Assembly: GCA_019648995.1 (NCBI GenBank)
Contig: BLXT01008059.1
Location: 855,098-903,260 of the forward strand
Source: Plakobranchus ocellatus
Lineage: Eukaryota > Mollusca > Gastropoda > Plakobranchidae
DNA: 48,163 bases
Direction of reading: 5' to 3'
The notes beneath the pieces were generated by a model. The model made no database searches and was not told where the DNA came from. It saw only the letters and a list, made by a program, of their open reading frames with translations. Below, one piece after another: positions 13,701-25,700 of the stretch (the stretch's first letter is position 1; each line of letters begins with the position of its first letter). Position numbers and translations under genes: made by a program.

Positions 13701-16700
13701 CAGCAAGAATATAGGACCAAATCAGAAAAAATTAAGCTTTAAACTACTATCTTTTGCTTCTTCAAACAATTTAATTTGTAAGAAAAAATGTGGTTCAAAC
13801 GAACATAACACTACTTTGAAATGCAACGCTATCTAAATATCAAAGTGCCATACTTAAATCTGACCCTTTCTAGTCAACAGATTAAGACAAAAAGATTTTG
13901 CTAAAATTGATCCATCTCCCTGATTGTTCTTCTGATTTCTTCACACTTGACTACCATGCAACTCTGTCTAATAAATTTTAAACCCGAAATCAAGCAAACA
14001 TTATTTGAAAAAAATTATGAAGTACTATTTGCAAGGTATGCCTTGCAATTATCACAGGCATAATTAAACAATAGAAATAATGTTGCGACCTTTTAATGAA
14101 AGAAATAGCTACTTTTAGTAACTTCCTTAAAACTTCAGCAATGATCTTAAAAGATAATTTTCTCGTCTCACTAAGAAAATTAAATACTTTTTATCTGTCT
14201 TTACTTGCCTTATCAGTAGGATTAACTAAGCTTTAGTTTATGTTGGGTGCACATCCCTCGCCCGTAGTGATGCATTATGTGCGGTAGGCTAGTGTGGTAT
14301 ACTTTTTATACCTTATAATTGTATTTTGTTTTTGCTTTTAAAGATAACATTTTGTTATCTGACGTCTTAACAACCTGCTCGCTCTCTTAAATATTTGATG
14401 ATAATAACACAAAATTCCTGGATTTTTTTTTTCATTTGCTATGCTAGCATATCACATTTTAGGAATGTGTGGGATTAAAATAGAGAAGTGTTAAAAAATA
14501 CGTTGGCGGTTCATTTTAAATTTGAGTGTGTGTTGATTTTCAAAGGTCTTAAATTGAACCACATGTTCCTGATTCGAGCAGTAAAACGGCGCATAAGTTT
14601 CATGTAAGATTTAGCGGATGTAAAAAAGGCACGCCTTGAAAATAATGCTGGCACTAGTCTCAAGGCATGCCTTGAAAGCAATGCCTTGCAATATTATTGG
14701 ACATTAATTCAAATCATCTGGATTTTTTTTTATATACAAATGAAAACTTTTTATATTTCTTACTCATCATGATCAATAGTTATGTTTTCTTTTTTTTTTA
14801 AATGTTTTTTATTGATATAGCATATCCAGCTATCAAGAAAGAAACATGTTTATCATGATCTGAATTTAAAATTTGTTGGTATTTGATCCAAGACTATCTG
14901 TCCTGCTGTCAAACCAAAACTACGCACTGCAATTTAAAAAAATGAAATTTGAATCTTTTGTTCACTGCCATCGCTTGTTTTCCTAAATAAATTTTAGTTT
15001 TTTGAGCCCCTTGTTTGCACTCTTCATGTTGTTGGGAAAAACGTGTGTAGTTTTTTGTCTTTGGATTATGTGGTGGCTAATATGATTTATGAAAAAAAAA
15101 AAATGAAGATTTCCGGGAAGTTTTTGTGATAATTTTTTAAATTCCTTTCTTATATATTTTTAATATGGGCAACATAATTTTACTGCGCTTATTGTTTGCG
15201 TGAAGAAAGAATGATTTAAAAAAAAAAGTATAATTATTTTATCATGTCGTAGCAAACTAGTATAATCAATATAACTTGTTGTACGTAACCAGGGTTTACT
15301 GCTACATGGTCCTACAGAGTGTTTAGACATAGTATCTGATCAAACCAAGGGTTTGTGTCTTACCCATTTAAATTTTTTTCCACCAATATGCATTTTTGCA
15401 CAGGCTATCCAATTATGGGAAAATTCCTGAACATGACGGGCAGGCCAATTTTGTTTAACTGCCAGTGGCCAGGCTATTTGGTGGGAGTAGGAATACAGGT
15501 GTGTTCTCAGCTTATTGTCTTAATTGTATAGTAAGAAAATTGATTAAACGAAATTTCCTATTCATTTTTTCCTGTAGTTAGTTAATATTAAAAGCAGATT
15601 CGCTTTAGAAATACATGCAATTTAGGGCATATAATCAGTGTCTAAAGATGCAAATGCAAAATGTTGCAGAATTTTTTTAAAGATATAAAACAAAATACTT
15701 ATATCTGATGCTAAAATTAGTGAATTTTGAAACAGTTTTTGCAGCACTTTTTTCTCATTCTCGATTTTTCTCTTGAGACAAATAAAAAGTAGCATTGAGT
15801 AATATTATTCACGAAAAGTTTTGAAAAAGCTGAAACATTTTTTTTTAATTATTTAGTTTGAAAGTTATCAACTCAATGGTCATTTGCACAGATTATAACA
15901 TGGCAACAACTCTTTGAAAAATGACGAAAATTGTTTCACAGACACATTTCTTTCAGAGAAACAAAGGTCACAAATGAGATTGAAAATGTTTTGAAAACAA
16001 CTTTAGTCTTAAAAAGCCAATATTGAATATTATTCCTCTCTCTTCGTTATGAATGTGATGTGGGCAACGATAGGAAAGTATGGTTCAAGTTCCTGTTCTT
16101 TAAACTTTCTGAAGGAACTACCAAAGCCTGTCTTTGGTTGCTATCAAATGCTCAGCCAATATTACATTTTTCTATGTGAGCATTACTTTAATAATGCAGA
16201 TTGAAAGTGTCTTGTGTTAAGATCCAATTTAGACTTTTAAACAAATATGTCACAAGTTGTGATTTTTCACACTTGAAATCATCAAAATAGCCTCAAAGTA
16301 AATTTTGCGAGCTTATGAGAATGAAACCTAGATACAGGTCTGTCGATTTTGTGCCTATGCAAGCATTTATTGACTTGACTCATGGTCGTCTCCTAGCTTG
16401 TAAAAGGGTCTTCCAACCATACAGCTTCAGTTGCACCTCTTATTTTCACTATGAGGATGATCCATTATTGTTGCTTTTCACCAATATTGCGAAGCATTTC
16501 CAGTTTTCTCTTTGATGTTAAGACCATTTGCTTTTTCTGAATATTTTGTAGTTATTTGGCAAGTGGCCAATGATCTACCTCTTGGTCTCTAAAAGTTTGC
16601 TGTGATGTAGAACTGTTAGCAGGATCTTGCCTTAGTATGAGCCCCCATCTGTTTAACAGCACTTTTTATATAGTGGAACATTGGTTTTGGAATCTTTTTC

Positions 16701-19700
16701 CAGTTCTCTGTGTCATTTTTCAGGCATAGGTGCCGCCTGTTTTATTGACATTAACTTTAAGGGCTGTGTGTTTGAAGCTTTTTTTCTATTTCTTTAATGT
16801 TGGCTTTTTCTTTTATAAAAAAATCGATACACCAGTGTATATATAACTTCTCAGGGAGATGGATTGTATTTTTTATCGTTGGTTGTTATGTGTGTTCCTG
16901 ATATCTGGTAAAGCTAAACTAAATAAACTATAAAAAGTACAAGGCTTAGGCTATTGCCTTATGGTGTGCCGATGTTAGTCATGAAAAGAATTTGATGATC
17001 GATGTAAAAGAAAAAAATATCTCAAGCCAAAGCTCAACACCAACAGGTGACTACCACATTGTCCTGAAAGCATTTATTAATGTTGAAAAAAACATTCAAA
17101 ATTAAGTGAAAAGTAAACATCGAAACTGCAAAATTTTTTGCGATAATTTACGTATTTGGTTTGATGAAGCCGTTTCAGAATTGGGGCTGAATATTATAAA
17201 TAAACAAGGCTAGATCAAAAGACCAGCCATTCCGAATCTAGATGTAGACTCATTTCACAGCAATCAATTCTGTTATAGTTTATTTTACTGTTGTATTTGT
17301 TTTGGGAAGAAATCAAAATAATATCTATCCTACTGTTGGATTTTTGAGGGAAGTAAATCATGATAAAATGTTCTTTACTGTTGTATTTGTTGGAGGCAGA
17401 AATCAGAATAATATTTACTTCACTGGTATTTGGTGGGGGAAGAAATCAGAGTAATAGAAGATTCATTTGATGTTCAGGCTGTCTTGATGCTACAGTCTTT
17501 GTATTTGTTGCACATTTCTCAGCTTAAAAAAAAAAAAATTATTTTAAGGATTTGGTAAAACCCTAGAAACATGATTTAAACAAGTAATTGTATATCAAAT
17601 TGATTCACCATGAATGTCTTAAATTAGATGCAGAGACTGTTTTGGTTACCCCCCCCCCCCTCCCCCAGCGCATTTCTTTCTAAAAAAGTAAATTCAGATG
17701 GGACATAATGAGACTAAAAGATACAACTTTGAGGGGGAAAGCATAAGAATATAATTGAAGCATCTAAGTTGGAGTTGACATCTTTAAAAAACTGAATGGT
17801 TTACCTGCACCTGCCAATACCATAGTAGTTACAAAATTTTGCTTGATGAAGATTTGCCTTGGTTTTAGACAAAACAAATAGGGAGGTTTTTCCCTCAAAT
17901 TTATAATCCAGATTTTTAAAATCTTTCCCTGACAACAAAATGTAATATTGTCTCTATCTCAACAACATGAATAACATTGGACGATTAGTATTTCTTAGTT
18001 TCAGAGGAGTATTGGTCTGTCAGCTATTTCTGTTTCATTCTATGCCTTTAGTTTCTTCTTGCTTTGACAGGGAGATATTAGCTAGCTGTATATTCTTTTT
18101 TTCATTTTTTTCTTTGAATAAAATATAGTTGTCCTTGTCTAAATTTTTATGTCATCTTATCATGTTTTGTTATCCCTCATGTGATCCTACTTACTAACAT
18201 CCAAAAAGACCCCCAAAACCTGCAAAGCTATTTCTTTTTCAAAAGAAAAAAATAATGTCTTAATGTGAATAACTGGGCATTCCTTGTTATATTGTGCAAA
18301 ATACACTGGCAGTGCAGGTTTGTATGAATGTAGTATTTTCATTATTAACCAAGTATTAAAGTAATTAAGTAAAATTTTAAGAGCATCTTCATAACAAGCC
18401 ATTCCAAAGTGAATGCACAAAGCAATCTGTCGCAGTAAATACTGAAAGAGTCGGTGGTTTTATCGTTAGACTAGTCATATGTAGAGAAGTTCTGATTTTA
18501 ACCTAATGATGCAGTTTACAAAATAACATTTTCATAGAGCTTGTCTGAGGCAAAACTATGAGAGGCTATTCCAGGCTATTAAGTTGCAGTATGAAATGAA
18601 AAACAAAACAAAAAAAACCCACTATTTGTGCAAAATCTTGAATTAAAAAAAAAAAAAACCAAAGTTATTACTTGTGCAAAAAAGATAACATTTTGTGCAG
18701 CCATCAAGATCATTTAATATATATTTAAAAAAAAAATTTTTTTAGAGCAATGTTTTAAAATCCAGAGTAGTTAAGATCCTCTTTTTGAACATGCCTAGAT
18801 GGATTGACAGGGTTTGTCAGTAGCCTGAAACAGCCACTCTCATTTTTTTTTTTTTTTTGCCTTTGCCATCATTTTTTTTTTTTTTTTTTGCCTTTGCCAT
18901 TTGGCGGTAGTTTCCATGTGCTCTCGTAAATTATAAACATTACTTAATATGGAAAAGTTTTCTTTGCAACTTTGTTTTCAGATATTCTTGGTTAAAAATA
19001 ATTTAAAAAAAAAAAACAACAGTATTCCTCTTTCAAGATTTTAAATGTATAGTCAATGTATATAACATTACAAATAACTTTTTATTGTTGGAAAATGACC
19101 TTCTCTAGGAATGGCTGCTCTGAGGTCTTGCTGTCTATAGTTTGAGAACCTTATATTTTCTAGTGAAAGAAAAAAGATCATTACCTAACATTTGGCTTGT
19201 GACTGACCCATGAGCAAACACAACCTTTAGGATAAAATGTGAAGGTTGTTGCTTCCTTCAAATTAAAAAAAAAAAAATTTTTTTTTTGTGTTTCAAAAAT
19301 TTATAAGTCCCAATGCTTGGCTCGACATATTTTCATCAAGTTTCAAGAAGTTTCATGTTTGTTTGACTGATTCCAAATGTTCAAAATGTGACCTCCAACT
19401 CATTCAGTCTGGTCTTGAGACTTTTTTTTTTAAATGCAAACAAGCAAACAAAAAATCCCAGCCCCTAGGAAGAGTTCAGCTTCATTTGCATCTGCTTTGT
19501 TTGATTAGAGGATATCTGTGATAATCAAATGGTATGTGGTGAGTTCATTTTTTTTTTCCTAATTAATGTCATCGTCAGTTTAACTCTGCCTTATATTTAT
19601 TGACGTGAGTGACAAAGGGGACTGAGATTCAGCAAGGCCACAACTCCTTATCTGCTTAATCTTAATCCTGTTTTTTTTTTTTAGAGAGAAGAAGGGAAAA

Positions 19701-22700
19701 AAAAATCCCAATAAACACTGAATATATTTTTTTTGCCTTTGTGCAAATTTTTCTCAGTCTGCTTGTGTTTACACTCAACAATTGAGTCTTAAGTGTACAA
19801 ATTATGAATCGTAGAATTAGATTAGGAAAGAAATCGAAGCAAGTTGAACTTTTTCTTATCTCGTCTTGTATTGCTCATACCCACACAGAAAAAGGTAAGT
19901 GTTGATACTTTTTTTAATCATGTTAGCAGAAAATTTAGACTTCTTTTATTTTTTTCGTTTTTTTCTCGTAAGTAAGAATCAGCCTGGCCATGAACAAGTC
20001 TAGTATGTCCTTAAAGTTGAAGGAGTCTAGTACAATCTTTGTATGAAGAAATTTAGTCTGTCCATAGACATGAATGATTCTAGTCTGTCCTTAGACATGA
20101 ATGATTCTAGTCTGTCCTTAGACATGAATGATTCTAGTCTGTCCTTAGACATGAGCAAATCTGATCTTTCAGACTCACTGTCATCTGCATTTTTTACCAG
20201 TTTCAAGTTTCAATCTCAAATTTTGCCACAAAAAAGGCTTAATGTGTTGTAAAATTTGTCACAAATTTCATATTTTATGGATGCTATGTTTAAATTGTAA
20301 AAAAAAGGGCGTATATGTCATACAGGAATGAGAAAATTACATATATATGACTTTACATATTATTCAATGAAACACTCAAGTATTCTCTCAAAGATTGAGA
20401 TTTCATATTCTACATAAATAATCTATAATCTTTGAGTAGCAATTGTACTATGTGCAGTGCTTTTTCTTCTACAAAAACAACACTAGTTTATAAAATCAAA
20501 TAGGAAGATAAACAAACTACATCACAGACAAAAATCCTACAATATCCTACTTGCACGTTACTGTCTAGACCTGCAGCTTTGGAAAGGCCATTTGAAATAA
20601 CAGTGTCTGAGCATGTTGGAATCTGCCATCACAGCTTTGATCAGCACATAAGGCTCACTCTAGTTTCCATGAAGGTCTGAGAATGAAGGCTTGGAAATGG
20701 AAAGTTTACTTTTGGAAAGTGTTTTGTATTTTATTTTTACAAGTTTTTAATTCTAAAGTGATAATTATGATTTTAGGTTAAAAAAGTGCACCCAAACCTC
20801 AAATTTTATTAAAAGTTCAAATTTAGTGGCAGCAAAAAAAAAAAAGAAAAAAATTGAGATGGCAGCTTTGACATTAGTGTGTCCAGTCTATTGTTGGACA
20901 GGAGTGAATCTATTGTGCGAGTGTTCTATCCTTAGATTTGAGAGTCTAGTCTATCCTTGCCATGAGAAAGCCTAGTATATTGTTGGATTTCAACAAATTT
21001 AATATATCCTTGGACACAAGCAAGGAATTGACAGATTTTCAGAATTGCAGATTTTTTTAATTGTCAAATCTTTTAACTTAATTATGTGCTCCAACATTCT
21101 TTGGATTCTATTGATGAGCTTTCTTCACGCTCATGTCACTTGTCCTTTAATATAGAAAAAAAATCATTATAAAGAATGTTAAATCTATTCTCTTTCAATA
21201 TGGTTAACAAAAGAGTGTGAGTGGACTTTTAAACCCCAAGTACTATAATAGTCTTTATTCCAGCTAGTCCTTGGAAATGAATGGGTCTAAGTCTTTCATT
21301 GACTCTTCTTTTTGTCACAGAACGCCTACAAGCTTCGGTGACACAAAATAATTCCACAATTTGTTGATGGACAAAAATTGTGTTAGAATAACAATGTTGA
21401 ACCCTTTTGGATGTGATGAGTATGTTTTCTCGGTCCATGATCCTTTTGGATCCTATGAGAAATCCCTTGTTGAATATGAGAGAAAGAAGTTCATAATTGG
21501 TCTTATAAACTTATTAATTTCGACACAAAATGTCTCATAGGACACTATAATATAAAGGTCATTAGAAGATAGACTATTGAGAAGTGGGCCCTTACATTTA
21601 TGCATTATTTCCAACGAGGTCAGTATGCCTGTGGCAATTACTGATAAAGTTTCCTTAAAATGCTTTAAATATAAGTGCCACATAATTGTGAAAAGAATAA
21701 GCTTTTGCTTTGCATTTATGGTTTAGTGAATAAAAGTTAAGAAAATTGAACCCCTTAGAACAAAACAAATACAAAATCATACACACACACAAAAGTGAAA
21801 CAAAATGTTATAGTGCAAATGACCATAGAGGAGTCTATGACACTGCTTCAGTTTAAATTACCTTTTTGTTGCAGTTTTTTATATCAAATTAATAATATGA
21901 AATATGTTGTTTACAGTGCCTAGATTTGTTTTATTTTCAAATACTGGCACAAGTTAAATCTTACAGTAGATTTTTTTCTAAAGTGGATGCTGCTGATCAA
22001 GAATAAGGCAGCTACCAAATGTAAGAGTGAAGATTATAGGTAATTCATTTTTAAAAATTAAATAACTGTCGAAAATATTTGTGAAAAAAATAATGAATCA
22101 GTAGCGCATTTTTCCATGACCAAAGTTTTTTTTTTTTTTTTTTTTTTGACTAATATCATATCATCAAAGATAAAAGAAAAATAATAATGGAAACAATGTT
22201 TGAAATAATAATGATAATAATAATTCCTCTGTGGTGACCTGATCACTCAGCCAGACTACGCAGCTGTGCGAAACAGTTGCAACCAATGGCGTAACTTCAT
22301 TGATGTGCAGGATGACTGGGTTAATGTTTTAAAAATTATTGACCACTATGGAAATGATAAGGACAATTCCTCAGCATTTGCTGGGCCAGGAGGGTGGAAT
22401 GACCCAGATATGGTAAGTTGCAAGTCAGTTGTTATATTTTGTCTTTTCTGAGCTCTTTGTTGTATGATTGTATGGATTTATGAAATTTTCAAATTAAGAA
22501 AGAGAGAAATATGATTGCGCTCCGGCCTGTTGTCTTAAGCTCAATTTTGCTTCATTTTGGCCATGCACTTACAGGTAAATGAGGTACTTTCTCACTGGGA
22601 TGACAGGAAATGATTTTGTAAAAATATTTGTCTGTCTGTTCTTTTGTTTTGAGTGATAGGGCCATAGATTAAATATAGTGTATTGGAAAGTGCAGGTAAG

Positions 22701-25700
22701 TCTTAAAATGTCTAGGAATTGGGAAATAAAAAAAAAAATAAAATTCTTTCAAACTACTAAAAATTGATGTACACAGTCCATGCCTCGCATCCCAATGTAG
22801 TTGTGTTGGTCATAAATCAAACCTTTGTCCAAAATCTCAGCATAGTGGCAAAGCAAAGGGAAAGGAAGCAAACCTTGAGACAGCAAGACCTTCAGACAGA
22901 CATCATGGTGAATTTGAAATGGTGATGTTCATGGCTCCTTAAGGACCAGGGTATTTGATTATGCTATTTTACATGATAATGTTGACAATCACAGTCGGAC
23001 TATCGAACGATTGCCAAGACATGCAACATCTGGAGAAACTATGTTGATGTGACTGACTCCTGGGACAGTATTGTGGATATTATCAACACCTACGGCAAAG
23101 ATGAAGGAAACTTCAGTGCTGTTGCCGCTCCTGGTGGCTTCAATGACCCAGATATGGTATACATTGGGATGGTTCTGGGAAATTTCGTTTCTTCAATTTT
23201 ATGTTGATGATATAGGCCTACAGGTGTTGTCTTGTTTACTTTTCTCCTCACCAAGAGCAAAGTTTTTTAAGAATGTTTGTTCTAAAGTGCATATGTATAA
23301 GAATATGATTGATGTAAAACCTTTTAAGATATGTGCCAAAAGCTTTTTAAAGTGTTTGCATGAAACATTTAGGATACATATTGCATTCTTTGTAATCTAC
23401 TGCTGCAGCAAATGAAGTGCGGTATCATCAATCCTGTCTTTCGGCTTTTTACCACTATCACACACAAAAATCGTTTTAAACTCTGCTGCTTGAAATTTAC
23501 TGGCCTGTTATGCATCATTCACATAAAAGTATTGACCTAATGAGACCAAAACACTTCAGGCAATATTGACCATACCGTAATACCCCATACTGCTTTTCAA
23601 ATAGCCAAAAGAAAAGCAGTAATGTAACATTCCCTGTGACTCAGCAGCATTTTTCACACTCTGACTCATATGAAGGCTGGGCTATATTTCATCCTATAAA
23701 TCCGGTAAAGCTGGTGGGTAAATTAGTGAATATGGTATGAATATGTGAAGTCTTTAGAGTAATTCAGGGCTAGGATTCATCAGCGGAACTATGCGTCTCT
23801 GCGTAGTCAGGATTTTCAAGCCGCAGTTGCAGAAAAAACTTCCACGGAGACGCAATCAAAAACTGTTGGTAAAAAGCGAAATTTTCATTATCAGAAAACT
23901 AACCATTAAAAATAAAAGCTGTACGAGAAATCAAAATGAATGTTTCCAAAATTGACTTGTGGAACCCAATTTGCCAATTTGTGTAAGGAAGCCTATCCTT
24001 TTTTTTTTTTTTTTTTTTTACAGACTTTTCCAGTCAAATTGAACAAACATGATTTTTGGCCTAAAATTATTTGCTTTTAAAAAATTCTCAAAAATGTTCT
24101 TAGGTAGTTAAATTGACTTCATTTCTTTCTGAAAACATTGTTCTGTGAACCACTCGGACTTCAGCATTTCAGCTGAGTAAACTTGAATAGCTTATCCCAG
24201 CCCTGCTTATTGTACTTTAAACTTTTGTTAGTGAGGTGGCCTGAACAAATTTTACTAGAATAAACAATTTTCAAATCATTACGCTGCTTACATTGACGGC
24301 TTTAAACTGGAGGAAAAGGTTGCATGCAGCCTATTTTCCAGATTGGAAGCAATTTGGCTGAGATATGGATCATCTGTTTTTAGCCATAAGCTTGAGGGCA
24401 AGCCCTTGCACTCACAAAGATATAAGAGACTTTGTGGTCTTCACAATAATTTATTTTTATCAATGATAGCCTGTCGACCTTACAGGTTTTCATAATACTG
24501 CACTTCATTTGGCTCTAGCAGTGTAAAAAGGTGTGAAGCTAGTCAAGGAAGCACTTAATAACTTAATTGAGTTGGGTATGTCTTCATGTCTCGTTGCTCC
24601 CATCATTTTGAGGAACTGAAGAATTGAGAGATCATTTTTCATTTCCAGGGTCTCAAGAAAACTTAGCCTTGCTGGTCTTTGTGTGGAACGTCTTTAAGAT
24701 CCATTTTCACTTTTAGTTTTACAGATCTTTATCTCTATAAGTCATTGAATCATTTGCTCTTGTCCCCTATAGTTTATCTAGTGCCTTATGCTTTATGTGA
24801 TTATTATCCAGAACTGTGTCATTTCTGTGACTATTTTAATAGTCCTTATCCCAGAGCCATCACCCAAGGCTTTCATTTTTCTCTATCTAATCCACAGCTT
24901 GTTGTTGGTGACTTTGGTCTGTCCTATTACCAGCAGAAGGCACAGTTTGGTATGTGGGCTCTGTTTGCAGCACCACTGATGATGTCCAATGACCTGAGCA
25001 ACATCAGAGATGAGGCAAAGGCTCTGTTGCAGAACAAAAACATTATTGCCATTAATCAGGACCCGCTAGGAAATCAAGCTGTTAGGCTTTTCGAGGTAAT
25101 TCTTCTGCTCAATGATGGGGATTTTTTAAAGCCTTAACTGCCGAATATTACTAGGTGTTCTCAGCTGTCGGTGGTTTTGCTAACTACTTTACTCTGCATG
25201 AGTGTCCTGATATGGTAAAAAGGGAATGTTATTTCAGCAAATGTGCTCATAACAGTTATTTTGTGCCAGGTGAGCACTTAATTTTCCAACTTTCCTGTCA
25301 ATATGTTTTCCTTGGTCAGGCCATGAGGCTAAAACTTTTTATACCGGTATGATGACTGTATGGCTAAGAGTCACAAATGAAGATAAAAGTCAGAATTCTG
25401 CACAGCAAAAAGGCCACTATTTACCACTTTGTCATCAACAGGTGCCAGGGAGAAAGGATTATGAACATGTATTAAAAATGAGAAAGAGTATGATAGGGAA
25501 AGGACAAAAGGAATGTTTAAAAGATTTCACTGAGAAATGAGCTCAGCTCTCTAACTCACTGGAGAGTGGGGGGGTCGGTTAAGCCTACATGAGCTGAAGA
25601 CTGGGAGTTTCAGGGGTATTTTCAAAAAATCGTAGGGGCTTGTAATACTTAGACCATGCCGTGGAAATTTCACACTTATATATTCAAACAACTATCTTTC

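Larger units (their letters stand above)
15499..22250. other. 6.75-kb intron between exons 4B and 5A
   Basis: No exon-like copy of GLA exon 4, 5 or 6 was seen besides those listed. The intron holds several simple or tandem repeats (listed separately), a C-rich tract at 17650-17667 and many A/T tracts. A stretch near 16300-16800 has a codon-like texture but I could not tie it to any family. Confidence 0.5.

Noticed and set aside
20043-20252. 69-codon repetitive open frame (Asp-Ser-Ser-Leu repeats)
   Set aside because: It arises from a 27-bp minisatellite deep in an intron, with no splice or start context.
23071-23415. 114-codon frame covering exon 5B in another reading frame
   Set aside because: It is a shadow frame; the conserved GH27 frame and splice sites explain this stretch.
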